Made by a program: the position numbers and the translations under genes. The notes beneath the pieces were generated by a model, which saw only the letters and a list, made by a program, of their open reading frames with translations, had not been told where the DNA came from and did no database searches. 64,000 nt of DNA from Clostridiales bacterium (lineage in GTDB: Bacteria; Bacillota; Clostridia; TANB77; CAG-508), in NCBI GenBank assembly GCA_003534295.1, contig DPDV01000008.1, forward strand, positions 77,659-141,658, read 5' to 3'. Position 1 is the first letter of the stretch. Every line of letters starts with the position of its first letter. Positions 18,430 to 28,353 of this stretch are shown here, piece after piece.

Positions 18430-19677
18430 TTAAGATACTGTTTTTTCGTTTGAAACCTCGTTAATTTTTATGCTTCTAACGTGTTCTATTTTATCCCATG
18501 TTGTGTCTCTCTTAAATAAACATTTAAAGTTTATTAGTAACCAAGAGCCTAAAAATAACGGATAACATACTAATCCTCTTAGCATTGGTTTTATAGGTCT
18601 TTTATCCAATAGCATAATTAACATTGCTGTTCCTATTGGTAATAAAAATGTTGGAACAAAATATCTTACACAGTTCATAAATAGGTCAAGTCCACTCATT
18701 CCATTGCCAACATAAATTAAAAAGTTTAATGCTAGTAATATCAATGTTAATATAAACATTGGTATACTTCCTATTATATACAATAAACCATCTAAATTCA
18801 TTAATGTCTTGTTCTCTTTTGTAGCAATAGCTAATGGCTTAGTATATTCTTTTATACATTGTATATGCCCTACTGTCCATCTTGTTCTTTGCTTCCAAGA
18901 TTGTTTAAATCCTAATGGTTGCTCATCATACACTTTGGCATCCACTGCCCAACCTAACCTTTTTCCTTTTATTATTCTTTTCAATGAAAACTCTATGTCC
19001 TCTGTAAGTGTCTTTGTAACCCAACCTTCTGGTTTAATCACATCAAATCTTACCATAAATCCTGTACCATTTATTAATGGCGATAATCCTAAGTTATATC
19101 TTGCCAAATGATACATTCTGTTCATTGTCCAATAGAATATTGCATATCCTGCTGTAATCCAGTTATCTGTAGGATTTTTAATATCTCTATATCCTTGAAC
19201 AACATCTTCTCCTTGGCACAGTTTTTTATTCATATTTTTCAAGAAATTTACATCAACTATATTGTCCGCATCAAATATGCAAAATGCATCATAATTTGCA
19301 TCTTCTTCTATTTTTTGCTTCAAAAACCAATTTAACGCAAATCCTTTTGTTTTTTTAGTTTCATCAAATCTTTGGTATACAATAGCACCGGCCTGTTTCG
19401 CTACCTCTGCAGTTTTATCTGTACAGTTATCTGCAATTACATAAATGTCATATAGTTCTTTTGGATAATCTTGTTTTTTCAAACTTTCTATTAAATCTGC
19501 AACAACTGCTTCTTCGTTATGTGCAGGTATAATTGCCATGAATTTATGATTTTTATTAATTATAAATGGTTTATCTTTTAATTTAATTAACGAACAAATA
19601 CTAATTGCCATTTGATAAATCCAAAATATTGTTATTATCCAAACCAATGCTTGTTGTAAAATATATAAGTATTCCAT
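18430..19677 (-). CDS. Membrane glycosyltransferase family 2 (processive type)
   Basis: A 415-residue protein with an N-terminal TM (8-28), then a GT-A domain with AIIPAHNEEAVVADLIESL, DNCTD, FDADN (the metal-binding DxD) and TEDIEF. The processive-type motif is QRTRW (KQRTRWTVGH). Three C-terminal hydrophobic segments follow. Proteins with this order transfer hexosamine or glucose units to a growing polysaccharide or lipid at the inner face of the membrane. No other polysaccharide genes are adjacent, so the product is unknown. Confidence 0.85.
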   Translation of the reverse strand: MEYLYILQQALVWIITIFWIYQMAISICSLIKLKDKPFIINKNHKFMAIIPAHNEEAVVADLIESLKKQDYPKELYDIYVIADNCTDKTAEVAKQAGAIVYQRFDETKKTKGFALNWFLKQKIEEDANYDAFCIFDADNIVDVNFLKNMNKKLCQGEDVVQGYRDIKNPTDNWITAGYAIFYWTMNRMYHLARYNLGLSPLINGTGFMVRFDVIKPEGWVTKTLTEDIEFSLKRIIKGKRLGWAVDAKVYDEQPLGFKQSWKQRTRWTVGHIQCIKEYTKPLAIATKENKTLMNLDGLLYIIGSIPMFILTLILLALNFLIYVGNGMSGLDLFMNCVRYFVPTFLLPIGTAMLIMLLDKRPIKPMLRGLVCYPLFLGSWLLINFKCLFKRDTTWDKIEHVRSIKINEVSNEKTVS

Positions 19678-19789
19678 TTTTTTCTCCTTTTTTATTTTAC
19701 TTTTTTTATTTTACTTTTTTCATTATACTATTCTCTTTTTATTTTTGCAACCATATTTTATAATATTGATAATTTCTAATATAATATTT

Positions 19790-21913
19790 TTATTCAGCAT
19801 CTTCTTTATGATTTACTTCTAAGTCTTTCATACTTAAATTAATTCTGCCTTGATTATCTATTTCTGTTACTTTTACTGTTACTTCGTCTCCAACATTTAA
19901 TACATCTTCTACCTTTTCCACTCTTTTACTAGATATTTTTGATATATGAAGTAATCCTTCTTTTCCTCCTCCAATATCCACAAATGCGCCAAAGTTCATT
20001 ATTCTTGTAACTGTTCCATCATATATTTCGCCAACTTCTATTTCTCTTGCTATGTCCATTATCATTTTCATAGCTTTTTTTCCACTGTCTGTGTCTGTAG
20101 AATATATGCAAACTTTTCCATCATCTGATATGTCTATTTTTACGCCTGTTGCATCTATAATTTTGTTAATCATTTTTCCACCAGGTCCTATAACATCTTT
20201 TATTTTGTCTGTGCTTATTGTCGCTGTCAAAATTCTTGGTGCGTATTTAGATATTTCATCTCTTGGTTTTTCTATTACCGGTGCCATAATTTCGTCTAAT
20301 ATATAATCTCTTGCGATTTTTGTTCTTTCAAATGCTTGCTCTATTATATCATATGTTAATCCATCAATTTTAATGTCAACTTGTATCGCAGTAATTCCAT
20401 CTTTTGTTCCACCAACCTTAAAGTCCATATCTCCAAAGAAATCTTCTATTCCTTGTATGTCTGTAAGCATTATATATCTTTCTGGATTATTTTTGTCTGT
20501 AACAAGTCCTGTTGAAATTCCAGCTACTGGTTTTCTAATTGGTACTCCTGCGTCCATCAAAGCTAGCGTGCTTCCACATATGCTTGCTTGTGACGTTGAA
20601 CCATTTGAAGATAAAACTTCTGAAACAACTCTTATTGAATATGGAAATTCATCTTCTGAAGGGATTACCGGAACTAGTGCTTTTTCTGCCAACGCTCCAT
20701 GTCCAATTTCTCTTCTTCCTGGTCCTCTTGAAGGTCTAGCCTCTCCTACACTGTATGATGGGAAATTGTATTGATGCATATATCTTTTTGAATCCTCTTC
20801 ATCTAATCCATCTAGTATTTGTTCTTCGCTTTTCATTCCTAATGTTACAATTGACATTACCTGTGTTTGACCTCTTGTAAATATTGCACTACCATGAACT
20901 CTAGGCAATACACCTACTTCACAAGAAAGAGGTCTAATTTCATCTATTTTTCTTCCATCTGGGCGTTTATGTTCTTCTAAAATCATTTCTCTTACACATG
21001 CTTTTTCTAAATCATGTATGCTTTCTGCTATGTCTGTTTGCTTTTCTTGTGCAAATTCTTCTCCATTTTTTTCTATAAAATAATTTAGTATATCTTCTGA
21101 AATTTTCTCTATATTTGCATCTCTTACCTCTTTGTTTTGAGCTTGTACGTCTTGATACATTCTTTGTTTAAAGTTTAATTCTATTTCATTATATATTTCT
21201 TTATCAACTGCAAATGATTTATATTCAAATTTTGGTTTTCCTATTTCTGATTTCATTTGCGAAATAAAGTTGCATATCTTTTTTATTTCTTCATGAGCTT
21301 GTTTTATAGCTTCTAACATTGTTTCATTTGGTATTTCATCTGCGCCAGCTTCTATCATTGTTATTTTTTCTAATGTACCAGCAACTGTTAAATTTAGTCT
21401 ACTATTTTCTCTTTGTGCAAGTGTTGGATTTATTACAATTTGATTATCTACATATCCAACATTTACTGCTGCTGTAGGTCCTCCAAATGGTATATCTGAT
21501 ATTGTAAGTGCTGCTGAAGCCCCTATCATTGCACATACTTCTGGACTGTTGTCTGGTTCAACTGAAAGTACAGTTGCTACAACACATACGTCATTTCTAA
21601 AATCCTTTGGAAATAGTGGTCTTAATGGTCTATCTATTGCTCTTGATGTCAATATAGCTTTGTCTGTTGGTTTTCCTTCTCTTTTTGTAAAACTTCCTGG
21701 TATTTTTCCAACTGCATATAATTTTTCTTCATAATCAACTGATAATGGAAAGAAATCCACACCCTCTTTTGGTTCTTTGGCAGCAGTAACATTTACCATT
21801 ACAACTGTATCTCCATACCTTACCATTACACTTCCATTTGCAAGTTCTGCAATTCTTCCTGTCTCTATAGTTAACTTTCTTCCTGCCAATTCTGTTTCAT
21901 AAGTTTTAATCAT
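19790..21913 (-). CDS. pnp: Polyribonucleotide nucleotidyltransferase (PNPase)
   Basis: A 707-residue 3'-5' phosphorolytic exoribonuclease of the RNA degradosome. Two RNase PH-like halves surround a helical linker. The second half has GPGRREIGHGALAEKAL and DIQGIEDFFGDMDFKVGGT. A KH domain follows (IKDVIGPGGKMINKII) and then a C-terminal S1 domain (GEIYDGTVTRIMNFGAFVDIG). Length is normal. It lies downstream of rpsO, the usual order, with a 217-bp spacer that holds a stem-loop and a further imperfect palindrome. That spacing fits PNPase leader regulation. Confidence 0.97.
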   Translation of the reverse strand: MIKTYETELAGRKLTIETGRIAELANGSVMVRYGDTVVMVNVTAAKEPKEGVDFFPLSVDYEEKLYAVGKIPGSFTKREGKPTDKAILTSRAIDRPLRPLFPKDFRNDVCVVATVLSVEPDNSPEVCAMIGASAALTISDIPFGGPTAAVNVGYVDNQIVINPTLAQRENSRLNLTVAGTLEKITMIEAGADEIPNETMLEAIKQAHEEIKKICNFISQMKSEIGKPKFEYKSFAVDKEIYNEIELNFKQRMYQDVQAQNKEVRDANIEKISEDILNYFIEKNGEEFAQEKQTDIAESIHDLEKACVREMILEEHKRPDGRKIDEIRPLSCEVGVLPRVHGSAIFTRGQTQVMSIVTLGMKSEEQILDGLDEEDSKRYMHQYNFPSYSVGEARPSRGPGRREIGHGALAEKALVPVIPSEDEFPYSIRVVSEVLSSNGSTSQASICGSTLALMDAGVPIRKPVAGISTGLVTDKNNPERYIMLTDIQGIEDFFGDMDFKVGGTKDGITAIQVDIKIDGLTYDIIEQAFERTKIARDYILDEIMAPVIEKPRDEISKYAPRILTATISTDKIKDVIGPGGKMINKIIDATGVKIDISDDGKVCIYSTDTDSGKKAMKMIMDIAREIEVGEIYDGTVTRIMNFGAFVDIGGGKEGLLHISKISSKRVEKVEDVLNVGDEVTVKVTEIDNQGRINLSMKDLEVNHKEDAE

Positions 21914-22088
21914 AATTATTTCTCCTTTTATTATATTTTTATATAAACAATATTTGGCATTAGTTGTAACCTCTACAATTTATTATAGCTTGACTTTAGT
22001 AAATTGTACAAGCTACCTTCTAACTTCAAATATTGTATTTATATTATTATTTTTTTATTTTAGTTTTTTATGTATTTTTACATTATTA

Positions 22089-22122
22089 AATTGGACGTTA
22101 AGCTTATGCAAAACGTCCAATT
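22089..22122 (-). terminator. Stem-loop between rpsO and pnp
   Basis: AATTGGACGTT ... AACGTCCAATT, an 11-bp perfect stem placed immediately after the rpsO stop. It can act as a partial terminator or as an RNase-processing stem in the pnp leader, as known for rpsO-pnp in other bacteria. The weak U-tract after it argues for attenuation rather than full termination. Confidence 0.65.
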
Positions 22123-22129
22123 GTTAATA

Positions 22130-22393
22130 TTATTTTCTTAATTTTAGTTTTTCTACTATGTCTCTATATCTTTGAACATCTTTTTTTGCTAAGTAGTTTA
22201 ATAAGTTTCTTCTTGTTCCAACCATTTTAAATAATCCACGTCTTGAATGATTATCTTTTTTGTGAACTTTTAGATGTTCTGTTAATTCATTGATTCTTTC
22301 TGTTAAAAGAGCTATTTGAACTTCTGGAGAACCAGTATCTTTTTCTTCTCTTTTATAAGTCTCAATAATTTCTTGTTTTCTTTCCTTTGTCAT
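22130..22393 (-). CDS. rpsO: 30S ribosomal protein S15
   Basis: An 87-residue protein with the S15 signature region LTERINELTEHLKVHKKDNHSRRGL and the C-terminal RRNLLNYLAKKD. It binds the central domain of 16S rRNA early in 30S assembly. GGAGGG precedes the ATG. It starts the rpsO-pnp unit. Confidence 0.97.
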   Translation of the reverse strand: MTKERKQEIIETYKREEKDTGSPEVQIALLTERINELTEHLKVHKKDNHSRRGLFKMVGTRRNLLNYLAKKDVQRYRDIVEKLKLRK

Positions 22394-22516
22394 TGTTTTC
22401 CCTCCTATATTTAATTTGCCTTAAACTGAATTTAAGAGGAGTATTAATCCTTAAATTAAGTATAAGGTATATAATGTTTTGCAACATATATATTTTAGCA
22501 CATTCTGGAAAAAAAA

Positions 22517-23506
22517 TCAAGCATTTTCAAACACATTTCCGGCTTGTATATTATTTCCTCTTAAAAATTCTAAAATATGCATTTTTTTTGAGTTTTCTGC
22601 TTGTACTTCCACAGCTTCTATAATTCCATCTATCGCCTTTATATATAGTCCATTTTTATCCCCTGAAAATAAAACAGTTCCTGGTATAATTTCTCGCATT
22701 TTGTATGAATATTCACTTAAATCTGGAAACATATCATACAAAGTTTTTTCTTCTATAACATTAACTTTCCAGAATTTTATTTTTTTCCCATTAATTGTGC
22801 TGTATGCTCCCATTATTGGGTTTAATCCTCTTACCAAATTTTTAATTTCTCTTGCAGTCTTGTTTTCCCAATCTATTTGTGCCATTTCCTTTTTTAGCAT
22901 TGGAGCCATAGAAAATTTATCATTTTGCTTTTCTCTTGGAGCCTCGCCTTTTTCAATTAAATCAACTGTTTCAACTAATAATTTTCCACCTATCTTTGCT
23001 AGTCTTGTCCATAATTCTCCTGTTGTTTCATTCTCTCCAATTTCAACCTCTTCTTTTAATATCATATCTCCTGTGTCCATTCCAGCTTCCATAAACATTG
23101 TAGTTACCCCTGTTGTCTTGTCTCCATTTAATATTGCCCATTGTATTGGAGCAGCTCCCCTATATTTGGGAAGAAGTGACCCATGCACATTCACAGATCC
23201 ATATTTAGGTATATCTAGCAATTCTTGTGGTAATATTTTTCCATATGCTACTACGCAAAATAAATCTGGTTTTAGTTCTTCCATTTCATTTATAAACTCT
23301 ACATTGTCTCTAACTTTAAAAGGTTGATAGATTTTTATATTATGCTCTATTGCATACTCTTTTACAGGTGTTCCCAATACTTTATTTCCCCTTCCTCTAG
23401 GTTTATCTATATTTGTAACAACTGCTAAAATATTATTGCCCGCTTGTTGTAAGCTCTTAAGCGATTCAACTGCAAAGTCTGGTGTTCCCATAAAAACTAT
23501 ATTCAA
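22517..23506 (-). CDS. fmt: Methionyl-tRNA formyltransferase
   Basis: A 329-residue enzyme that formylates initiator Met-tRNA using 10-formyl-THF. It has the N-terminal MGTPDFAVESL, the catalytic-loop region NVHGSLLPKYRGAAPIQWAI (Asn-His...), and a C-terminal OB-like domain. Start is a TTG with AGGAGG seven bases upstream. It lies 23 bp after def, the standard def-fmt pairing, so formylation and deformylation are coexpressed. Confidence 0.96.
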   Translation of the reverse strand: MNIVFMGTPDFAVESLKSLQQAGNNILAVVTNIDKPRGRGNKVLGTPVKEYAIEHNIKIYQPFKVRDNVEFINEMEELKPDLFCVVAYGKILPQELLDIPKYGSVNVHGSLLPKYRGAAPIQWAILNGDKTTGVTTMFMEAGMDTGDMILKEEVEIGENETTGELWTRLAKIGGKLLVETVDLIEKGEAPREKQNDKFSMAPMLKKEMAQIDWENKTAREIKNLVRGLNPIMGAYSTINGKKIKFWKVNVIEEKTLYDMFPDLSEYSYKMREIIPGTVLFSGDKNGLYIKAIDGIIEAVEVQAENSKKMHILEFLRGNNIQAGNVFENA

Positions 23507-23529
23507 ATCAACCCCTCCTTGTTCTCATA

Positions 23530-24006
23530 TTAATTCTTAGGTTCTACATATTCTAATGTGCCTGGTAAAATTTTATCCACAAATAATATTCCATTCAAAT
23601 GATCTATCTCATGGCAAAGTGCTTGTGCTAGTAGTTCTTTTGCCTTTATTTTTACTTTTTCTCCATTTTCATTAAGTGCCTCAACTGTAACTTCAGCCGG
23701 TCTTATTATTTTTCCGTATTGATTTGGAAAACTTAAGCATCCTTCTTCAACTTCTTGTTTTCCTTTTTCTTTAACAATTGCTGGATTTATTAGTTTCATT
23801 GGCCTTTCGTCATCATATAAATCTATTACTATTATTCTCTTTAATATTCCTATTTGTGGTCCAGCAAGTCCCACTCCATTATATTTGTGAAGTGTTTCCA
23901 CCATATCGTCCAATATTTCTCTTATTTTGTCATCTATACTTTCTACTTCTCTAGATTTTTTTCTTAATATTTCATCTCCATTTTCTCTTACCACTCTTAT
24001 TGCCAT
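23530..24006 (-). CDS. def: Peptide deformylase
   Basis: A 158-residue metalloenzyme that removes the formyl group from nascent proteins. The three family motifs are present: GVGLAGPQIG, EEGCLSFP (metal Cys) and the HEIDHLNG type (CHEIDHLNGILF, metal His pair and catalytic Glu). It follows priA by 52 bp and precedes fmt. Confidence 0.97.
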   Translation of the reverse strand: MAIRVVRENGDEILRKKSREVESIDDKIREILDDMVETLHKYNGVGLAGPQIGILKRIIVIDLYDDERPMKLINPAIVKEKGKQEVEEGCLSFPNQYGKIIRPAEVTVEALNENGEKVKIKAKELLAQALCHEIDHLNGILFVDKILPGTLEYVEPKN

Positions 24007-24058
24007 TTTCTTGTTCTATTCCTCCTTAACTTGCATATGCTCCACAAAGAAATTATTT

Positions 24059-26302
24059 TCAGCTCATATTTGATGGATTTAACGCTATGCTTATTTTTGT
24101 ATTATTTTTTTTATATTTATTGTATTCTTCTAACATTCCATTTATAAATTTTACTATATCTTCTCCAAATTTACATTTAATAATCATTCTCCAACGATAT
24201 TTGTTTTTAATCTTATCTATTGGGGCCGGTAATGGACTATATAATATTACACCTATATTATCTGTTTTAATTTTTTTCTTTAAATAAGTATGTAATTTTT
24301 TTATTGTTTCAATCGTTGTCTTTTCATCTTCTGAAGAAATACATATTGTTATTATATCGCAAAATGGTGGATATTTCAATTGTTTTCTAAGTTTTATCTC
24401 TGTTTCATAAAATAAATCATAATTTTGCTCTTTACTACATTCTATGCTAAAATTGTCTGGATTATATGTTTGTATAATTACTCTACCTTTTTCTTGCTCT
24501 CTGCCTGCCCTTCCAGCAACTTGCGTTAAAATTTGAAATGTTTTTTCATTCGCTCTAAAATCATCAATATTTAAGCTTCCATCTGCAGCAATAACACCTA
24601 CTAAAGTTACATTTGGAAAGTGATGACCTTTTACTACCATTTGTGTTCCTATTAAAATATCTATATTTTCATTTTTGAATCTATCCAATATTTCTTCATG
24701 AGAATTTTTTTTGCTTACAGTATCAACATCCATTCTAATTGTCTTAGCTGTTGGAAACATTTTATTTATTTCCGCTTCCAACTTTTGCGTTCCTGTTCCA
24801 AAATATCTAATATTATTACTTTTACATTCTGGGCATATTGTTACAGCATTTGTTTCAAATCCACAATAATGGCATTTTAGCTTATTTGTGTTTAAATGAT
24901 ATGTTAATGTTATATCACAATTTTTACATTTTACAGTATATCCACAATCCCTACACATTATAAATGTAGAAAATCCTCTTCGGTTTAAAAATAAAATTGT
25001 TTGTTTTTTATTTTTTAAATTAGTTTCTATTTCGTTGTGTAATTCTCGACTTATCATCGATTTATTTCCAGACAATATTTCTTCTCGCAAGTCTATAACT
25101 TTCACATCTGGTAATTTAGAATTATTGGCTCTATTTTTTAATTCTAATAGATTAATCTCTTGCTTTTCTGCTTTAAAATATGTCTCTATATCTGGTGTTG
25201 CACTTCCTAAAACAAGGCATATATTATTTTGTCTTGCTATATATCTTGCCACTTCTTTCGCACTATATTTTGGAGTTGTTTCAGATTTATATGAGCTATC
25301 ATGTTCTTCATCTATTACTATTAGTCCAAGGTTATTTACCGGTGCAAATATAGCACTTCTTGGTCCTATTATAATTTTTGCCTCTCCTCTTTCTATTTTA
25401 TTCCATTGGTCATATTTTTCCCCAATTGATAGCTTGCTATGTAATACTGCTATCTTATCTTCTCCAAACCTTGCAATAAATCTATCTACTGTTTGTGGTG
25501 TAAGTGAAATTTCTGGAACAAGCATTATGCTACTTTTATCATTTTTTAAACAGTTTTCTATTAATTGCAAATAAATTTCTGTTTTTCCAGAACCTGTAAC
25601 ACCATATATTAAAAACTCCGAAAAAAGTTGTTCCTTCATTGCATCATTTATCTTATCATATGCATTTTGCTGTTCTACTGTAAGTTCTTTTTTGGAGCTT
25701 TTAGTAGTAACTTTATGAATAAAAGGATTTCTTTCAATTTGTTTTTCTGCTATTTCTACATATCCTTTTTTTTCCAAATTGTCTATAACTGCTTTTGTAG
25801 TATCTGTAAACACTTCTATTTCTGTTACAAAAGCTCCTTCATTATCACATAAAAAGTTTAACACCCTTATTTGCTTGTCTGCTTTAATTTTTTTATTTTC
25901 TATATCTTTTTCTATTTCTTCTTTATCTTTTTTTAACGTTACATATAACTGTTTTTTTTCTTTAATTCTATTTGTTAAAATTTTAGTTCTTTTCCCCGGT
26001 GGCAACATCAATTTTAGGCAATCTGCTATGTTGCAGAAATATCTATTTGACATCCATTCTGCTATCATTATCTTATTTTCATCAATATAGTTTTCTTGTA
26101 CACTTGAAATATCTTTTAATTTATATTCCGAACTTTGCTTTAGTCCAATAACAAAACCATCTTCCAAAGTCTTCATATTTCCAAATGGCACTAAAACTCT
26201 ACTACCTATTTTTATTGTATTTTCTAAACTATCAGGTACATTATAGTCAAATGTTTTATTTAATTCCTTTGCATTACTTTGTATAATTACTTCTGCTACC
26301 AT
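24059..26302 (-). CDS. priA: Primosomal replication restart helicase PriA
   Basis: A 747-residue 3'-5' DNA helicase that reloads the replisome at stalled forks. It has an N-terminal DNA-binding domain, Walker A GVTGSGKTEIY, DEEH box (VIDEEHDSSYK) and GSATPD. A zinc-binding insertion has four CxxC pairs (CRDC, CKNC, CHYC, CPEC). Motifs V and VI (VVKGHHFPNV, QVAGRAGR) follow. Length is normal for PriA. It lies between gmk and def. Confidence 0.97.
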   Translation of the reverse strand: MVAEVIIQSNAKELNKTFDYNVPDSLENTIKIGSRVLVPFGNMKTLEDGFVIGLKQSSEYKLKDISSVQENYIDENKIMIAEWMSNRYFCNIADCLKLMLPPGKRTKILTNRIKEKKQLYVTLKKDKEEIEKDIENKKIKADKQIRVLNFLCDNEGAFVTEIEVFTDTTKAVIDNLEKKGYVEIAEKQIERNPFIHKVTTKSSKKELTVEQQNAYDKINDAMKEQLFSEFLIYGVTGSGKTEIYLQLIENCLKNDKSSIMLVPEISLTPQTVDRFIARFGEDKIAVLHSKLSIGEKYDQWNKIERGEAKIIIGPRSAIFAPVNNLGLIVIDEEHDSSYKSETTPKYSAKEVARYIARQNNICLVLGSATPDIETYFKAEKQEINLLELKNRANNSKLPDVKVIDLREEILSGNKSMISRELHNEIETNLKNKKQTILFLNRRGFSTFIMCRDCGYTVKCKNCDITLTYHLNTNKLKCHYCGFETNAVTICPECKSNNIRYFGTGTQKLEAEINKMFPTAKTIRMDVDTVSKKNSHEEILDRFKNENIDILIGTQMVVKGHHFPNVTLVGVIAADGSLNIDDFRANEKTFQILTQVAGRAGREQEKGRVIIQTYNPDNFSIECSKEQNYDLFYETEIKLRKQLKYPPFCDIITICISSEDEKTTIETIKKLHTYLKKKIKTDNIGVILYSPLPAPIDKIKNKYRWRMIIKCKFGEDIVKFINGMLEEYNKYKKNNTKISIALNPSNMS

Positions 26303-26362
26303 TTTTATCTTTCCTTAATTTGATTTTATTATAGTATATCATTATCTGTAAAAAATTAAAAG

Positions 26363-26397
26363 AAAAACACTAATGTTTGTTATTAGTGTTTTATTAT
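26363..26397 (-). terminator. Terminator overlapping the gmk stop codon
   Basis: On the minus strand AAAACACTAAT-AACAAAC-ATTAGTGTTTTTCTTTT. The TAA stop of gmk lies inside the left arm. It has a stable stem with a U-rich tail, so it probably separates the yicC-gmk unit from priA. Confidence 0.8.
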
Positions 26398-26931
26398 TTC
26401 CTCAATTATTCTTAATGTTCTATCTAGATCATCATTTTTTATTACGTAATCGTACATTCCTATTTTAGATTCTTCATATTCTAATCTATTTAATCTAAGC
26501 TCTATTTCCTCTGGGCTTTGCTTATCTTCTCTTGCCTCTAGCCTTTTTCTAAGCTCTTCTTTTGGAACTTTTAAAAATATAGTTACTATTTCTAAATCGT
26601 TTTTTAATATTTTTAAAAGATTTTCTACTCCATTTACTTCTATATCCTTTACTATTATTGTTCCATTATTTATTTTTTCATTTAATAGCTTTTTAGAAGT
26701 TCCATAGTAGTGTTCATGATGTTTAGAATACTCATATAATTCACCCTGTTCTATCATTCTTTCAAATTCTTGCGTAGTCACAAAATTATATGTTACACCT
26801 GGTATGTCATTATTCCTTGGTGCTCTATCTGTGTACGAAGGTAATGATTCTACATTTTTGTTTCTTTTTATTAATTCTTGCTTTACTGTGTCTTTGCCTG
26901 CACCAGATACACCTGATAATAATACTAGCAT
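26383..26931 (-). CDS. gmk: Guanylate kinase
   Basis: A 182-residue enzyme that phosphorylates GMP to GDP. The P-loop is LSGVSGAGKDTVKQEL (GxGKD rather than GKS/GKT, an unusual but structurally acceptable variant). GMP-binding residues are in SYTDRAPRNNDIPGVTYNFV and YYGTS. It overlaps rpoZ by 7 bp, the usual clostridial arrangement remA-rpoZ/gmk. Confidence 0.93.
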   Translation of the reverse strand: MLVLLSGVSGAGKDTVKQELIKRNKNVESLPSYTDRAPRNNDIPGVTYNFVTTQEFERMIEQGELYEYSKHHEHYYGTSKKLLNEKINNGTIIVKDIEVNGVENLLKILKNDLEIVTIFLKVPKEELRKRLEAREDKQSPEEIELRLNRLEYEESKIGMYDYVIKNDDLDRTLRIIEEIIKH

Positions 26932-27116
26932 ACTACTTTCACCTTTCCTTCTGCTATTTCGTTTGCTGCTAATGTTACTGGAGCTTCCTCATCTACATCA
27001 GTTAATATTTCACTTCCTGCTGCTATCTGCCTAGCTCTTTTTGAAACTGCTATAACAAGTTCAAATCTGTTATCTACTCTTTTTAATAATTCTACAACTG
27101 TTGGTTTTACCATCAT
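26925..27116 (-). CDS. rpoZ: RNA polymerase omega subunit
   Basis: About 63 residues: MVKPTVVELLKRVDNRFELVIAVSKRARQIAAG, the family's core helix region, and a C-terminal tail ending in KVKVVC. Omega aids assembly of RNA polymerase. The start at 27116 is chosen because GAGGAG lies nine bases upstream. A first ATG directly touching the ribosome site is unlikely. It overlaps gmk. Confidence 0.92.
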   Translation of the reverse strand: MMVKPTVVELLKRVDNRFELVIAVSKRARQIAAGSEILTDVDEEAPVTLAANEIAEGKVKVVC

Positions 27117-27131
27117 GGTTATCATCTCCTC

Positions 27132-27404
27132 TTAATCATTTTTTTCTTCTACTATTGTATCATTTGTGTCTTCTTTATCTAGTCTTCCTGCTACTGTTTC
27201 TGGTTGCACTGCTGACAATATAACATGTCCAGAATCCATTATTAAAACTGCTCTTGTTCTTCTTCCATATGTGGCATCTACTGCTCTTCCTTCGTCTTTT
27301 GCCACTTGAACAATTCTTTTTATTGGTGCCGACTCAGGGCTAACTATTGCTATTATCCTATTCGCTGAAACTATATTACCAAATCCAATATTAATTAATT
27401 GCAT
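27132..27404 (-). CDS. remA: Extracellular matrix regulator RemA family protein (DUF370)
   Basis: A 90-residue protein starting MQLINIGFGNIVSANRIIAIVSPESAPIKR, the RemA/YlzA signature, with RRTRAVLIMDSGHVILSA later. RemA is a ring-forming DNA-binding protein that activates matrix and osmoprotection genes in Bacillus. In Clostridia it sits between yicC and gmk as here. The C-terminal 20 residues are acidic and longer than usual. Confidence 0.93.
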   Translation of the reverse strand: MQLINIGFGNIVSANRIIAIVSPESAPIKRIVQVAKDEGRAVDATYGRRTRAVLIMDSGHVILSAVQPETVAGRLDKEDTNDTIVEEKND

Positions 27405-27446
27405 AAGTCCTCCATTTCCTCAAATCACTTTGAAAAATTTTTGTGA

Positions 27447-28322
27447 TTATTCAATATTTTGTATTTGCTCTCTTATGTCTTCTATTTGTGTTTTTATCTT
27501 TATTACTAAATTTATTATATCAATACTTCCAGATTTAGACCCCATTGTATTTGTTTCTCTATTCATTTCCTGTATAATAAAGTCTGCTTTTTTGCCTATA
27601 GGATCTTTTTCATCTAATAGTGTTCTAAATTGTTCTATATGACTTTTAATTCTTGTTATTTCTTCTTCAATTGATATTTTGTCTGAATATATAACTATTT
27701 CTTGAGCAAGTCTTGTTTCATCCACAATGTCTGTGTCAAGCATTTCTTTAATTCTATTTCTTAATTTTACTACATATTCTTCTATAAGTCCAGTTGAATT
27801 TTGAATAATTTTTGCAACATTCTCATTTATTTCATTTAGTCTTTCTTCCAAATCTAATTTTATTCTTTCTCCTTCTGTCTCTCTCATGTTAACAAAATTG
27901 CTTAATGCTTCCTCTAAACACTCATTAAGGTCACTCCATATTTTGTCTTCGTCATCTTCGTCTATTGCAATATTTAAAACTTCAGGAAGCTTTGATATTT
28001 CCGTTGCTCTTAGTCCACTTGCTATGTTATTTTCATTTGCCAATTCTTCTAATTCTTTTATATACAACCTTGCAATATCTTTGTTTATTAATATATTTTT
28101 CCCTTCTATGCCATTATTTATGTATGTTATAAATACATCAATTTTTCCTCTGGAAATCTTATTAGATATGCTTTTTCTTACTCTATCTTCCATACAAAAT
28201 AAATTTCTAGGGAGTTTAATATTCATATCTAAATATTTATGATTTACAGATTTTATTTCTACAATATATTCTCTACTTTCTTTTTGTAGCTTTGCTCTTC
28301 CATATCCAGTCATGCTTTTCAT
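27447..28322 (-). CDS. yicC: YicC/YloC family endoribonuclease-type protein
   Basis: A 291-residue protein with the N-terminal MKSMTGYGRAKLQ and IEIKSVNHKYLDMNIKLPR, and the C-terminal KADFIIQEMNRETNTMGSKS typical of YicC. YicC proteins are linked to RNA turnover and stationary-phase survival. It is the first gene of the yicC-remA-rpoZ-gmk set. Confidence 0.93.
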   Translation of the reverse strand: MKSMTGYGRAKLQKESREYIVEIKSVNHKYLDMNIKLPRNLFCMEDRVRKSISNKISRGKIDVFITYINNGIEGKNILINKDIARLYIKELEELANENNIASGLRATEISKLPEVLNIAIDEDDEDKIWSDLNECLEEALSNFVNMRETEGERIKLDLEERLNEINENVAKIIQNSTGLIEEYVVKLRNRIKEMLDTDIVDETRLAQEIVIYSDKISIEEEITRIKSHIEQFRTLLDEKDPIGKKADFIIQEMNRETNTMGSKSGSIDIINLVIKIKTQIEDIREQIQNIE

Positions 28323-28353
28323 ATTTCATTTCCGTCCTTCCAAATATACATTT

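Noticed and set aside
22479..23327. Long plus-strand ORF opposite fmt
   Set aside because: It is an antisense shadow of a strongly conserved gene; no start signal or family resemblance.
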